Part shown: positions 1 through 7,072 of the stretch, in pieces
Layout of the letters: the number at the start of each line of letters is the position of its first letter
How positions within the stretch are numbered: the first letter of the stretch is position 1
Assembly (NCBI GenBank): GCA_944333305.1
Contig: CALVKV010000067.1
Location: 1 to 7,706, forward strand
Direction: 5' to 3'
DNA: 7,706 nucleotides
Origin: an uncultured Bacilli bacterium
Lineage (GTDB): Bacteria > Bacillota_I > Bacilli_A > RF39 > UBA660
The notes under the pieces: model-generated
What the model was told of the DNA's origin: nothing
Databases searched by the model: none
What the model saw: only the letters and a program-made list of their open reading frames with translations
Translations under genes and position numbers: made by a program

Positions 1-110
1 TATTCAAATGTTAATTTTTTATAAGCTAACATATTATATTTTCTTACAGAACGTTCTCTTTTTCTAAAATCATTCTCGTCTAAATATTCAAATATAAAAG
101 ACTTCTCCAT
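1..110 (-). CDS. 5' part of an unidentified protein gene, cut by the window edge
   Basis: An open frame of 36 codons plus two bases runs off the left edge. Its product starts MEKSFIFEYLDENDFRKRER and continues with a lysine-, arginine- and tyrosine-rich stretch. I do not recognise the family. The ATG at 110-108 is preferred because AAAGGGGG (126-119) lies 8 nt upstream. An in-frame ATG at 116-114 is too close to that site, and another at 140-138 has no ribosome site. A consensus promoter lies 48-76 bp upstream of the start. No signal peptide or membrane segment is visible in the part seen; it is charged and probably cytoplasmic. Before the IS30 insertion this gene began about 72 nt after the addA stop, so it was a close neighbour of addAB but had its own promoter. 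That the gene is real rests on the promoter and ribosome site; the function is unknown. Confidence 0.6.
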   Translation of the reverse strand, partial: MEKSFIFEYLDENDFRKRERSVRKYNMLAYKKLTFE

Positions 111-118
111 ATGCATAA

Positions 119-126
119 CCCCCTTT
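119..126 (-). promoter_or_regulatory. Ribosome binding site deciding the start of the left-edge gene
   Basis: AAAGGGGG on the minus strand lies 8 nt before the ATG at 110-108. It is only 2 nt before the alternative ATG at 116-114, which makes the downstream start the better choice. Confidence 0.6.
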
Positions 127-157
127 ATTTTGACCCCCATATTTTGAAGTTGTCTGT

Positions 158-186
158 ATTATACTACAAAAATCATATTTTGTCAA
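158..186 (-). promoter_or_regulatory. Consensus sigma-A promoter for the left-edge gene
   Basis: On the minus strand TTGACA (186-181) and TATAAT (163-158) are separated by exactly 17 nt, so both boxes are perfect consensus. Transcription should begin near 151-152, giving a leader of about 40 nt before the ATG at 110. The -35 box overlaps the left copy of the 16-bp duplication flanking the IS30 element: its TTG is the last three bases of that copy as read on the minus strand. Before the insertion the same bases contained the addA stop codon TGA. The promoter lies outside the IS and fires away from it. Confidence 0.85.
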
Positions 187-199
187 ATTTTAACAAATA
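184..199. repeat. Left copy of 16-bp direct repeat flanking the IS30 element (target-site duplication)
   Basis: CAAATTTTAACAAATA here is identical to 1631-1646, and the flanking bases differ on both sides (T/A before, T/C after). On the minus strand it is a leftover of the 3' end of addA, encoding FVKI. The copy is followed directly by TGACA, which contains the ancestral addA stop and the -35 box of the next gene. Confidence 0.8.
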
Positions 200-201
200 T
201 A

Positions 202-224
202 TTAATTAAAAAGTCAAGTGCAAC
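202..224 (+). repeat. Left terminal inverted repeat of the IS30 element
   Basis: Reading inward the repeat starts TTAATT and ends AAGTGCAAC (216-224). It matches the reverse complement of 1608-1630 at 19 of 23 positions, including the last nine in a row. It is presumably where the transposase binds. Confidence 0.75.
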
Positions 225-240
225 TTTTGTGAATAATCAT

Positions 241-409
241 AATATATTTTCGAAGATGTGTTTATGCCGAGAAAACTTTTGACAATAGGCAGTAAAAATA
301 CGTCATACTTATGGTAATATTTCTTTTCGAAATATTACCTTTATTATTTTAGTATTTTTGCTGGGTGCATGTTGTCAAAAGGAAATTGGAATAAATACAT
401 TTATATATT
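241..409 (+). other. Long nested foldback in the non-coding tail of the IS30 element (candidate structured RNA or terminator)
   Basis: This stretch pairs with itself in order, without crossing. The helices are 241-247/403-409, 254-265/391-402, 267-270/386-389, 276-287/370-381, 290-301/352-363 and 313-323/329-339, with a five-base apical loop at 324-328. The best helices are 10-12 bp, and the innermost (GGTAATATTTC with its complement) is perfect and followed by a T-rich run on the plus strand. The mismatches inside helices (255/401, 260/396, 269/387, 286/371, 293/360) are all G-T as written. They therefore pair in a plus-strand RNA but would be C-A clashes in the transposase mRNA. The right arm covers the transposase stop codon. 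It could be a non-coding RNA, an antisense regulator, a barrier to transcription entering the IS, or a nested foldback element. No clear plus-strand promoter was found. Confidence 0.5.
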
Positions 410-1537
410 GTTTACTTTCTCTTGTAGTTTATAGATTTTATTTATTACATTTTTATCATTAAATTCATCTAAAAATGCTTCCAGTGGAGTTTTATAATTT
501 AATATTTTTCTTGGATAATTATTCATCCAACTTACAATATTATTTATATCCTCATAACTATAATTTTCTATTAGTTCCCCTTTTGGAATGAAATATCTAA
601 TAATACTATTATGTTTTTCATTTGTCCCTTTTTCACCTGAACAATATGGATGGCAAAAATAAATTTGTGTTTTAGTATTTTCAATTATTTTCAGAAAATC
701 AGAAAATTCAGTTCCATTATCTGTAGTGATAGATTTAAATATCTTATTAAAATTATTTTTCATATATTCTTTTATCTGATTAAATTTATTTACTACTTCT
801 TCAGAGCTTTTTGATTGTAATTTAAAAATCATTTCAAATCGTGTTTTTCTTTCTGTTAAGGTCATTAAACATTCATGAATTCCACTTCTTTTTCCAAGGA
901 CTGTGTCTAATTCAAAATGTCCAAATACTTCTCTTTTATTTATTTCTTCTGGCCTTTTATCAATACTATATTCTCTTTTAGATTCTGTTATATCTTTTTT
1001 CTCATGATATTCATATTTAGGGTCATATTTCATTCTTCGCATATCAGATAGTTTAATATCTAAAACATGATGATGTATTGCATAATATATTGTTGGAGTT
1101 GTTATTTCACAATAACCATCATATTCAAACATGTTATGAATCTTCATATAACCAACAATAGCATCAGGAGCCCATTTATCTTTTTTTATTTTCTCTTCAA
1201 TAAATTTTTTCATTTTAGGATATTGATCTAATTTATATTTTGCCTTGGACATACTTCTTTTAAAATTATAATCATTTTGTGCATCCGTTGCATTATATGG
1301 CTTATTTTTTATCTTACCAGTCATTACCATTATTTTAGATTTAATCCTTTTTCTAAGTTCTCTTGAAATAGTTGATTTATGAACTCCTAAAAAATTTGCA
1401 ATATAGGTATTTGAATAAACTCTTTCACCATTTTCATCTTTAATATTAACTAAAGTTTCAATTTTACACCTTTGTTCTTTTGTTAAATGATGATATTGAT
1501 TTTGTTTTGTTTTTATAGTATTATTTATTACTGACAT
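401..1537 (-). CDS. IS30-family DDE transposase
   Basis: The 378-residue protein cuts and joins the ends of its own element, acting on DNA in the cytoplasm. Residues about 16-63 form the helix-turn-helix region typical of the family (HLTKEQRCKIETL, then YIANFLGVHKSTISREL), which binds the terminal repeats. A middle part includes KWAPDAIVGYM (121-131). The RNase H-like catalytic core carries the DDE triad: D211 in GHFELDTVLG, D273 in TTDNGTEF and E307 in GTNEKHN, followed by RYFIPKG. The C-terminal NNYPRKILNYKTPLEAF is also a family hallmark. Length is normal and no frame break is seen, so it should be functional. The ATG at 1537 follows AAAGGA with about 8 nt spacing. It uses TGG for W122 and W337, whereas the addAB products have no tryptophan. 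Expression should come from the promoter at 1570-1598. Confidence 0.95.
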   Translation of the reverse strand: MSVINNTIKTKQNQYHHLTKEQRCKIETLVNIKDENGERVYSNTYIANFLGVHKSTISRELRKRIKSKIMVMTGKIKNKPYNATDAQNDYNFKRSMSKAKYKLDQYPKMKKFIEEKIKKDKWAPDAIVGYMKIHNMFEYDGYCEITTPTIYYAIHHHVLDIKLSDMRRMKYDPKYEYHEKKDITESKREYSIDKRPEEINKREVFGHFELDTVLGKRSGIHECLMTLTERKTRFEMIFKLQSKSSEEVVNKFNQIKEYMKNNFNKIFKSITTDNGTEFSDFLKIIENTKTQIYFCHPYCSGEKGTNEKHNSIIRYFIPKGELIENYSYEDINNIVSWMNNYPRKILNYKTPLEAFLDEFNDKNVINKIYKLQEKVNNI

Positions 1538-1569
1538 ATGAATTTTCCTTTCTTTTTTGCCGAAAAGAT

Positions 1570-1598
1570 ATTATAGATTATTCATATGTCTTTTTCAA
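1570..1598 (-). promoter_or_regulatory. Promoter of the IS30 transposase gene
   Basis: On the minus strand TTGAAA (1598-1593) and TATAAT (1575-1570) are 17 nt apart. Transcription would start near 1563, about 26 nt before the ATG at 1537. The -35 box lies just inside the right inverted repeat and 2 nt from a palindrome at 1601-1619. Transposase binding to the end could therefore repress its own gene; that regulation is inferred. Confidence 0.8.
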
Positions 1599-1600
1599 TA

Positions 1601-1619
1601 TTGAAGTGTTGCACTTCAA
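1601..1619. promoter_or_regulatory. Perfect 8-bp-arm palindrome at the IS30 right end, next to the -35 box
   Basis: TTGAAGTG and CACTTCAA are exact complements around a 3-base centre. The palindrome overlaps the conserved inner part of the right inverted repeat and stops 2 nt from the transposase -35 box. The left end has only a 4-bp-arm version (AAGT-GCA-ACTT, 216-226). A plausible role is a transposase or repressor operator. Confidence 0.4.
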
Positions 1620-1630
1620 ATTTAAATTAA
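1608..1630 (-). repeat. Right terminal inverted repeat of the IS30 element
   Basis: This is the partner of 202-224; reading inward on the minus strand it starts TTAATT and ends AAGTGCAAC. Its outermost four bases supply the final T of the last addA codon and the TAA stop of addA. Confidence 0.75.
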
Positions 1631-4600
1631 CAAATTTTAACAAATACTTCATCGATTATAGAATATAAATAACAACTTGTTTCAAGGTTTAATTTTTTAC
1701 TAATCATTTCTTTATAGCCATTAAGTTGTTGAATGTAGGCATCATCTTTAGTATTTTTAAGTTTATAATCTATAATAATGGCATTGCTTTCCCCTACTAA
1801 TAATAAGTCTATTTTACCATGATAATTTTTATTACTATTATTATAGACAAATTCATATTCTTGATATTTTTTATAATCTTGATGCTTTTTCATAAAAGTA
1901 CTATTCATGAAATTTATTAATTTTTCTTTGTAATAATCATCTTCTACATATGGTAATTTATCATTAGTAAAATCAATACGTTCAAACAAAGCATGAACTA
2001 CTCTTCCAATTTCTAATAATTTTAGATCTATTTCTTTAGTTTCATTGCTAGTTTCTTTATGATATGTCTCTTTAACTTTTTCATCTTTATCATAAATAGA
2101 AGGAATTACTTCTAATTCTTTTATATTACTATTTACTTTAGTTTCTATTTTTTTAACATCTAAATATTTTTTAGATATATTTTTAATACTTTCTATTTCT
2201 TTTATTTTATCAGAAAATAGTGAAGAAACACTAATAACCATTTTAGCGAAATTAGTATAATTTAATCTGTCATAATCACTAACTATATTGCCTAACTCCT
2301 TATCGTTTTCTATATTAGGCATAACTATAATCATTTTTTCTCTAGCTCTAGTTAAAGCGACATATAAAAGTCTAATTTTTTCGCTTATATCTTTTTGTTT
2401 TAATTTTTCTAAAGATAATGTTTTAGTAATTAGTTTATTATTACTATCTACTTCATCAATGATAATTCCATAAGTATCATCAAATAAAACATTACTTTTA
2501 TATTCATCTTTATTAAAATCTTTATAAAAGCCTGCAAAATAACAGATAGGATATTCTAATCCTTTAGATTTATGAATAGTCATTATTTTAACACTATTAC
2601 TATCTTCTTTACTAATGGCAAGTTTTATTTCTAATTTTTCATCATTTATCTTTTCTAAATAATCACTAACTTCAAGAATTGTAAAGTTACTATTTTCAAG
2701 ATTAGTAATTAGATTATAGAAATACTCCATTCTACTAGAGTTAATATCTACATTACCAATTAACATAAGTTTATCAGTATATTCTAATTTTTCTAGAACT
2801 TCTTCTAAGTAAGTAACTGGTGTTAAAACTTCATAATTAGACAAAATTTCTTTAAATATTTTATAGACCCTACTCTCTTTATAAGTATCATTTTCTAAAC
2901 ACTTTAAAATTTCATCATCAGTCATTTCAAAAAGAAAACTGCGAGCGATTGAGGTAAAGGCAAGGCGGAACTTAGTATCAAAAGTATTAGTAATGATAGA
3001 GCTTGCAATTATAAAAATGTTCTTTAATAAATATAAATCTGTACTACCACTAGTTTTTTCATCTTCATATAAAGTTATAGGCAGTGATAAATATTCAAAG
3101 ATTTGTTTATAAGTAACAAAATCTGTCGCTCTATCTAAAAGAATAACAAAATCTCTATATTCTATTTCTCTTAATACATCTAAATCTTTATCATAGACTA
3201 AATATTTGTTCTTAATCTTTTCTTTAATATCATTAGCGATGATAAATGCTTCTTTTTCTAGTTTACTATATTCTTTATCTTTAGCATCATAAGTATATAT
3301 ATCTAAGTAGTTATTATTAGTGGTTTTGGCACTAGTCTCATAGGTCATATTACCAAACACCATAGCATGGCCATTATTATAATCTGCTTCCCCTAAATAA
3401 TCATCCATAATATGACTAAAGAAAAGATTTATATCATCTAATACTTCTTTTCTACTTCTGAAGTTTTTAGCAAGGTCTATTACTCTACCACTGTTTCCTT
3501 TCTTATAGTTATCATACTTTTCTTTAAATATTGCAGGATTAGCATTACGGAAACGATAAATTGATTGTTTAATATCTCCTACCATATAAACATTGTTTTT
3601 AGCGATATAGTTAATAAAAGTTTCTTGAATATCATTAGTATCTTGATATTCATCAATTAATATTTCTTTAAAAGAATTCTTTACTTCTTCTTTAATTTCT
3701 TCATTATCATGAACTAAGCTGATAGCAAGTTTTTCTATATCCATAAAAGTAAAATAATTATTATTTTCTTTATATAAAGTAAATCTTTTATCTAATTCTT
3801 TAACTAACTCTAAAATAATAGAAATATAGTCTTTGGTTTTAATAATACTTTCTCTTATATCTTTAATATTTTCATAGATAACTAAGTCTTTAAATTCTTT
3901 TAAAAGTGATGTTAAATTATCTCTAATCTCTTTAGAATCACTATCAACTCCTGTTCTTACACGTGGTAAAGAGGTAAAAATAGTTCTTCTTAATTCTTCA
4001 TAAGTGTTAGCATTAATAAATGGTAAAAACGACTCTTCTAACTTTTGAAGATATTTACTAGAAGTTAGACTTCTAACTTCTTCATATAGATTTATGATGT
4101 TTTCTTTTTTTACTTGTAAGAGTTTTAAATAGTCTTCAATATATTTATCTATTACTTCATCATTATAATATTTCACTATGTAAGTATCAATAAAATTCTC
4201 TTTATCTAGTTTTAAGTCTAGAGTATTATTAAGTTCTATTATTCTTTTTTTGATAGTTTTATCGTCTTTAAGACAGAATTTAGTTATTAGATTAAGAAAA
4301 TTTTTAGGGCATTTATCGTAATAATCTAGAAATATTTCATCTAATATTTCTTTTTTAGCAAGTTCTAAGATACTTGACTCAGCGATATTAATATTACGTG
4401 ATAAGTGAATAACATCAGCATATTTTTTTACTAGAGCAAGAGAATAGGCATCAAAGGTTGTTATATAACTACTATCAAGCAAATCTAATTCATCTAGCAT
4501 TTTATTTTCTTTTAGTTTCTTTCTCACTCTTTCTTTCATTTCAAGGGCTGCTTTATTAGTAAAGGTTAATATTAAAAGTTCATTGATATGAGTACCTTCT

Positions 4601-4725
4601 TTTAGTTTCCTTAAAACTCTTTCAGTTAATACTGCTGTTTTACCAGATCCAGCACCTGCACTTACTAAGATGTTAGTTCCTTCCATATCAATAGCATTTT
4701 GTTGTTCTAAAGTGAATTTAGGCAT
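1627..4725 (-). CDS. addA: AddA/RexA-type helicase-nuclease subunit A
   Basis: This 1032-residue protein is the ATP-driven 3'-5' helicase and nuclease subunit of AddAB, which unwinds and trims double-strand DNA ends for RecA loading. UvrD-type motifs appear in order: Q-motif TLEQQNAID (5-13), Walker A AGAGSGKT (23-30), TFTNKAALEMK (54-64), Walker B ILIDEYQDT (355-363), VGDIKQSIYRFR (382-393), TIHKSKGLEYP (716-726) and LLYVALTRAREK (786-797). The C-terminal PD-(D/E)XK nuclease is intact: H911 in GRVVHALFE, D973 in GKIDLLL, D986 and K988 in IDYK, and Q1000/Y1004 in QLNGY. It is about 200 residues shorter than B. subtilis AddA. The start overlaps the end of addB by 8 nt. The last codon (Cys) and the stop come from the IS30 element; the ancestral protein would have ended FVKI with a TGA stop. 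The protein contains no tryptophan. Confidence 0.96.
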   Translation of the reverse strand: MPKFTLEQQNAIDMEGTNILVSAGAGSGKTAVLTERVLRKLKEGTHINELLILTFTNKAALEMKERVRKKLKENKMLDELDLLDSSYITTFDAYSLALVKKYADVIHLSRNINIAESSILELAKKEILDEIFLDYYDKCPKNFLNLITKFCLKDDKTIKKRIIELNNTLDLKLDKENFIDTYIVKYYNDEVIDKYIEDYLKLLQVKKENIINLYEEVRSLTSSKYLQKLEESFLPFINANTYEELRRTIFTSLPRVRTGVDSDSKEIRDNLTSLLKEFKDLVIYENIKDIRESIIKTKDYISIILELVKELDKRFTLYKENNNYFTFMDIEKLAISLVHDNEEIKEEVKNSFKEILIDEYQDTNDIQETFINYIAKNNVYMVGDIKQSIYRFRNANPAIFKEKYDNYKKGNSGRVIDLAKNFRSRKEVLDDINLFFSHIMDDYLGEADYNNGHAMVFGNMTYETSAKTTNNNYLDIYTYDAKDKEYSKLEKEAFIIANDIKEKIKNKYLVYDKDLDVLREIEYRDFVILLDRATDFVTYKQIFEYLSLPITLYEDEKTSGSTDLYLLKNIFIIASSIITNTFDTKFRLAFTSIARSFLFEMTDDEILKCLENDTYKESRVYKIFKEILSNYEVLTPVTYLEEVLEKLEYTDKLMLIGNVDINSSRMEYFYNLITNLENSNFTILEVSDYLEKINDEKLEIKLAISKEDSNSVKIMTIHKSKGLEYPICYFAGFYKDFNKDEYKSNVLFDDTYGIIIDEVDSNNKLITKTLSLEKLKQKDISEKIRLLYVALTRAREKMIIVMPNIENDKELGNIVSDYDRLNYTNFAKMVISVSSLFSDKIKEIESIKNISKKYLDVKKIETKVNSNIKELEVIPSIYDKDEKVKETYHKETSNETKEIDLKLLEIGRVVHALFERIDFTNDKLPYVEDDYYKEKLINFMNSTFMKKHQDYKKYQEYEFVYNNSNKNYHGKIDLLLVGESNAIIIDYKLKNTKDDAYIQQLNGYKEMISKKLNLETSCYLYSIIDEVFVKIC
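1631..1646. repeat. Right copy of 16-bp direct repeat flanking the IS30 element (target-site duplication)
   Basis: This copy is identical to 184-199. It lies inside the last codons of addA (minus strand, TATTTGTTAAAATTTG) and directly abuts the right end of the IS. Confidence 0.8.
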
Positions 4726-7012
4726 TTAAATCACCGCCTTCCTCTTTTTCCTTTTCTAAATAAACATAGTCATTAGGGGTTACAAAGCATACTTCCTTAA
4801 AAGGACAAAATTCGCAGGAAATATTTTTATTATTAATAATTTTAGGAGCGATTACAAAATCATTATTATCTATTATCTTTAGAGATTTTTCTAAAGCCTC
4901 ATCTATTGCTTTAAGCATATCTTTTAATTCTTCTTCATTTAAAGTTTTGCTTTTTGATGATAATTCTCCATCCTTTTTTACTCCTAAGCTTTTAACAAAG
5001 GAATCATTTTCATAATCTTCATCTAAATAAGAAAGAATTATTTTATCATCAGTAGTGTAACCTACTAGTTTTAAATTTTTTTCTTTTTCGTTTAGATCTT
5101 TATAGTTTTGTAATAAATATTGATAGAAAAAGCCTACAAAACTCGGATTAGAAAATAGGCCACTTTTATTAATTAAATAAATATATAAAGGTAGTTGTAA
5201 ATAAAGGCCTTCAGTTAAATAATCTAAGTTTAAAGTAGCGTTTCCTGTTTTATAATCAAAGACAGCATAATAAGTTTTATCATGAAAAGTTTTAAAAAGT
5301 ATCTTATCAATAAATCCTTTTAAGGTAGCGTTGTTGCTAAGTGGCATTTCTAATCTTTTTTCGCCATAAAAATCTGTTAAAAAACTTCTTTTTTCCATTT
5401 TTTTGTTATAAGCAATTATATCTTCTAGTTCTTTTTTTAATCTTTCAAATAAAACAGTTTCTCTTTTATCTAAAGGATTATTATTTAGAGCCTTAGTAAG
5501 AGACTCATCAAAAGAAAAATTGCTATTATAACTATCTTTTAAGACACTATGGAAAATATTACCTATCTTGGTATTGAAATTTTCCTTAAAACTATCTAAC
5601 TTTAAAATATATTTTAAATAATATTTAAAAGGGCATTTAGCAAGATCATCTAGATGTGAATATGAAAGACTATATGGAGTAATATTTCTTTTTATTCCTT
5701 TAAATTTATGGTCAAAACTAGTGTATTTACTACTATCAACACTATTAGTTAGATAATCAAAGTCTTTATCTTTTTCGTGATATTTATAATATGTATCTAA
5801 AACACTACTCAATCTATAGTTATTAAACTTATAACTGTAGTTATATTTATAATTAATATCTTCTATTTCTTTTAAATTAAGTTCATTTAATAAACTAGAT
5901 TTAGCATATTCACTAGTTAGGGATGTTAATTTATAGGAAATAGTAAGATTTTTAATTGTCCCTAAAACTTTGATTAAGCTTTCTTTACTTAATTTATTTT
6001 TTATAAAAGAAGTATTTAAATTACATTTTGTCTTCAAGTTATCACTTAAATAATCTTCATCTTTATAAATTTTAGGTAAAAAGTTTTGGTTGAAACCTAA
6101 AACAAATAAATATTCATCATCACTTATTAAATAAGGTATTTCCAAAGCATCATTTAAAACTTTAACTGAATCTATTAACTCTTTTTTGTCAATACTAATA
6201 GAGTTTAACTTATCTTTTAATAAAATATCATAGTACTTACTTGTCTTGGCATAGTTTAACTCAGCTTCTATATTCATAACTTTAGATTTTATTTCTATAT
6301 CTTTTATTTCGTTAATATCTTTTGTCTTCAAATACTTTTTTATAGAAATTAGAGAAGTTACTTTTCCCCCTTCTTGTAAAGATATAGGAATATCAAACAT
6401 TTTAAAGATAGTTTTAAGTAAATAATTATAACTATTATCAATACCAGCGATAAAAATCTTTTTATAATTAATACCTTTACTATTAAGTTCTCTTATTTTA
6501 AGAGCGGTAGCGATTACTTCATCTTTCATAGAATGATATTTATAGACTGTATCTATAGATAAACTATTAGTAATATTTAGATAGTTAGTATTAATATCAT
6601 CTAACATTTTCTTTTGATAAGGCTCTAACATACTGTAACCTAAAATATATATTTCTTTAGTTAATAAATAGTCTTTATACCCTTTATCAAATATTAGATA
6701 GTTATTTTCTAATAAATCATAATATAAGTCTTTTAAATTATTTAATTTAGTCTCTTTATAATTTTTAGTTAAATCAATTTTATAGAGATTTTTTAACATT
6801 AATTTTAAAACATCTATATTTTCATTAGTTTTTTCTAATAAGTATAATAAAGCTTCATTTTTTATATCAAAAAAATAATGTTTTTCTAATTCTTCTAAGC
6901 TAATAAAAGTAATATTATAGATTTTATCAGTTTTAGAAAGCATCTCTAATAATTTTATTTTTAAACTATTTGGCACAATATAAATAGAGTTATCAGTAAA
7001 TTTTAAATTCAT
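4718..7012 (-). CDS. addB: AddB/RexB-type nuclease subunit B (compact, no Walker A)
   Basis: This 764-residue partner of AddA provides the second nuclease and an iron-sulphur clamp in the AddAB end-resection complex. The C-terminal third is diagnostic: C460 in AKCPFKYYL, H488 in GNIFHSVL, D569 in GFIDK, D586 and K588 in FDYKTG, Q606/Y610 in QLPLY, then C733, C736 and C742 in CEFCPFKEVC. Those four cysteines match the Fe-S cluster ligands of the family. The N-terminal helicase-like part is degenerate: where many AddB proteins have a GxxGSGKT loop, this one reads IYIVPNSLKIKLLEML (10-25), so it should not bind ATP there. A remnant, FVLGFNQNFLPK, is at 303-314. It is about 400 residues shorter than B. 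subtilis AddB. The ATG at 7012 is preceded by AAGACGGTG. The gene overlaps addA by 8 nt and lies 38 nt after the rpn remnant. It has no tryptophan. Confidence 0.93.
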   Translation of the reverse strand: MNLKFTDNSIYIVPNSLKIKLLEMLSKTDKIYNITFISLEELEKHYFFDIKNEALLYLLEKTNENIDVLKLMLKNLYKIDLTKNYKETKLNNLKDLYYDLLENNYLIFDKGYKDYLLTKEIYILGYSMLEPYQKKMLDDINTNYLNITNSLSIDTVYKYHSMKDEVIATALKIRELNSKGINYKKIFIAGIDNSYNYLLKTIFKMFDIPISLQEGGKVTSLISIKKYLKTKDINEIKDIEIKSKVMNIEAELNYAKTSKYYDILLKDKLNSISIDKKELIDSVKVLNDALEIPYLISDDEYLFVLGFNQNFLPKIYKDEDYLSDNLKTKCNLNTSFIKNKLSKESLIKVLGTIKNLTISYKLTSLTSEYAKSSLLNELNLKEIEDINYKYNYSYKFNNYRLSSVLDTYYKYHEKDKDFDYLTNSVDSSKYTSFDHKFKGIKRNITPYSLSYSHLDDLAKCPFKYYLKYILKLDSFKENFNTKIGNIFHSVLKDSYNSNFSFDESLTKALNNNPLDKRETVLFERLKKELEDIIAYNKKMEKRSFLTDFYGEKRLEMPLSNNATLKGFIDKILFKTFHDKTYYAVFDYKTGNATLNLDYLTEGLYLQLPLYIYLINKSGLFSNPSFVGFFYQYLLQNYKDLNEKEKNLKLVGYTTDDKIILSYLDEDYENDSFVKSLGVKKDGELSSKSKTLNEEELKDMLKAIDEALEKSLKIIDNNDFVIAPKIINNKNISCEFCPFKEVCFVTPNDYVYLEKEKEEGGDLNA
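4731..4743 (-). promoter_or_regulatory. addA ribosome binding site inside the end of addB
   Basis: GGAAGGCGGTGA on the minus strand precedes the addA ATG (4725-4723), with ATTTAA between. It lies in the last codons of addB, so the two genes should be translationally coupled at close to equal levels. Confidence 0.6.
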
Positions 7013-7036
7013 AAATACACCGTCTTTCTTAACAGT

Positions 7037-7072
7037 ATTAAAGAAAGAAGTTAAAGTTCTTCTTTCTTTAAT
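7037..7072. repeat. 14-bp perfect inverted repeat between the rpn remnant and addB
   Basis: Arms 7037-7050 and 7059-7072 are exact complements around an 8-base loop. The structure covers the last codons and stop of the rpn remnant (LKKEEL) and the start of the 38-nt gap before addB. The stem is AT-rich and no clear run of U follows on the minus strand, so it is a weak terminator at best. It may act as an attenuator or as protection of the addBA message. I found no convincing separate promoter for addB in this gap. Confidence 0.45.

Larger units (their letters stand above)
200..1630 (-). mobile_element. Complete IS30-family insertion sequence, about 1.43 kb
   Basis: The element carries one intact DDE transposase gene with its own promoter. 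It has imperfect terminal inverted repeats (202-224 and 1608-1630, 19 of 23 positions matching) and lies between perfect 16-bp direct repeats (184-199 and 1631-1646). The right edge abuts its repeat copy directly; on the left two bases, TA, lie between repeat and inverted repeat, so the left tip is at 200 or 202. The element occupies the addA stop codon. Most IS30 elements duplicate only a few base pairs, but IS1630 of Mycoplasma fermentans is known to make long duplications at inverted-repeat targets, and this case resembles that. A 175-nt structured non-coding tail follows the transposase gene, which is more than usual for the family. An intact frame, promoter and perfect duplication suggest a recent insertion that may still be active. 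Confidence 0.85.

Noticed and set aside
182..185. TGA at the ancestral addA end read as tryptophan (Mollicutes code)
   Set aside because: No in-frame TGA occurs in any gene here and TGG is used in the IS. The protein ends at a point consistent with the family, so TGA as a stop is simpler, although the window alone cannot settle the code.
187..217. Outward-facing -35-like TTGACT (217-212, minus strand) in the IS30 left tip that might drive the downstream gene
   Set aside because: No good -10 box lies 16-18 nt away, and the downstream gene already has a perfect promoter of its own.
313..350. Simple plus-strand intrinsic terminator (11-bp stem followed by T-rich run)
   Set aside because: It was not called as a stand-alone terminator because no plus-strand gene ends here and the stem is the tip of the much larger foldback at 241-409; a terminator role remains possible.
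2288..2473. Plus-strand open frame of 61 codons
   Set aside because: It lies wholly inside addA on the opposite strand, in a region coding conserved helicase motif VI, and has no ribosome site or recognisable product.
4060..4081. 9-bp perfect hairpin with a 4-base loop
   Set aside because: It is inside the addA coding sequence, AT-rich, and encodes ordinary residues (VRSLTSS); no sign of a separate role.
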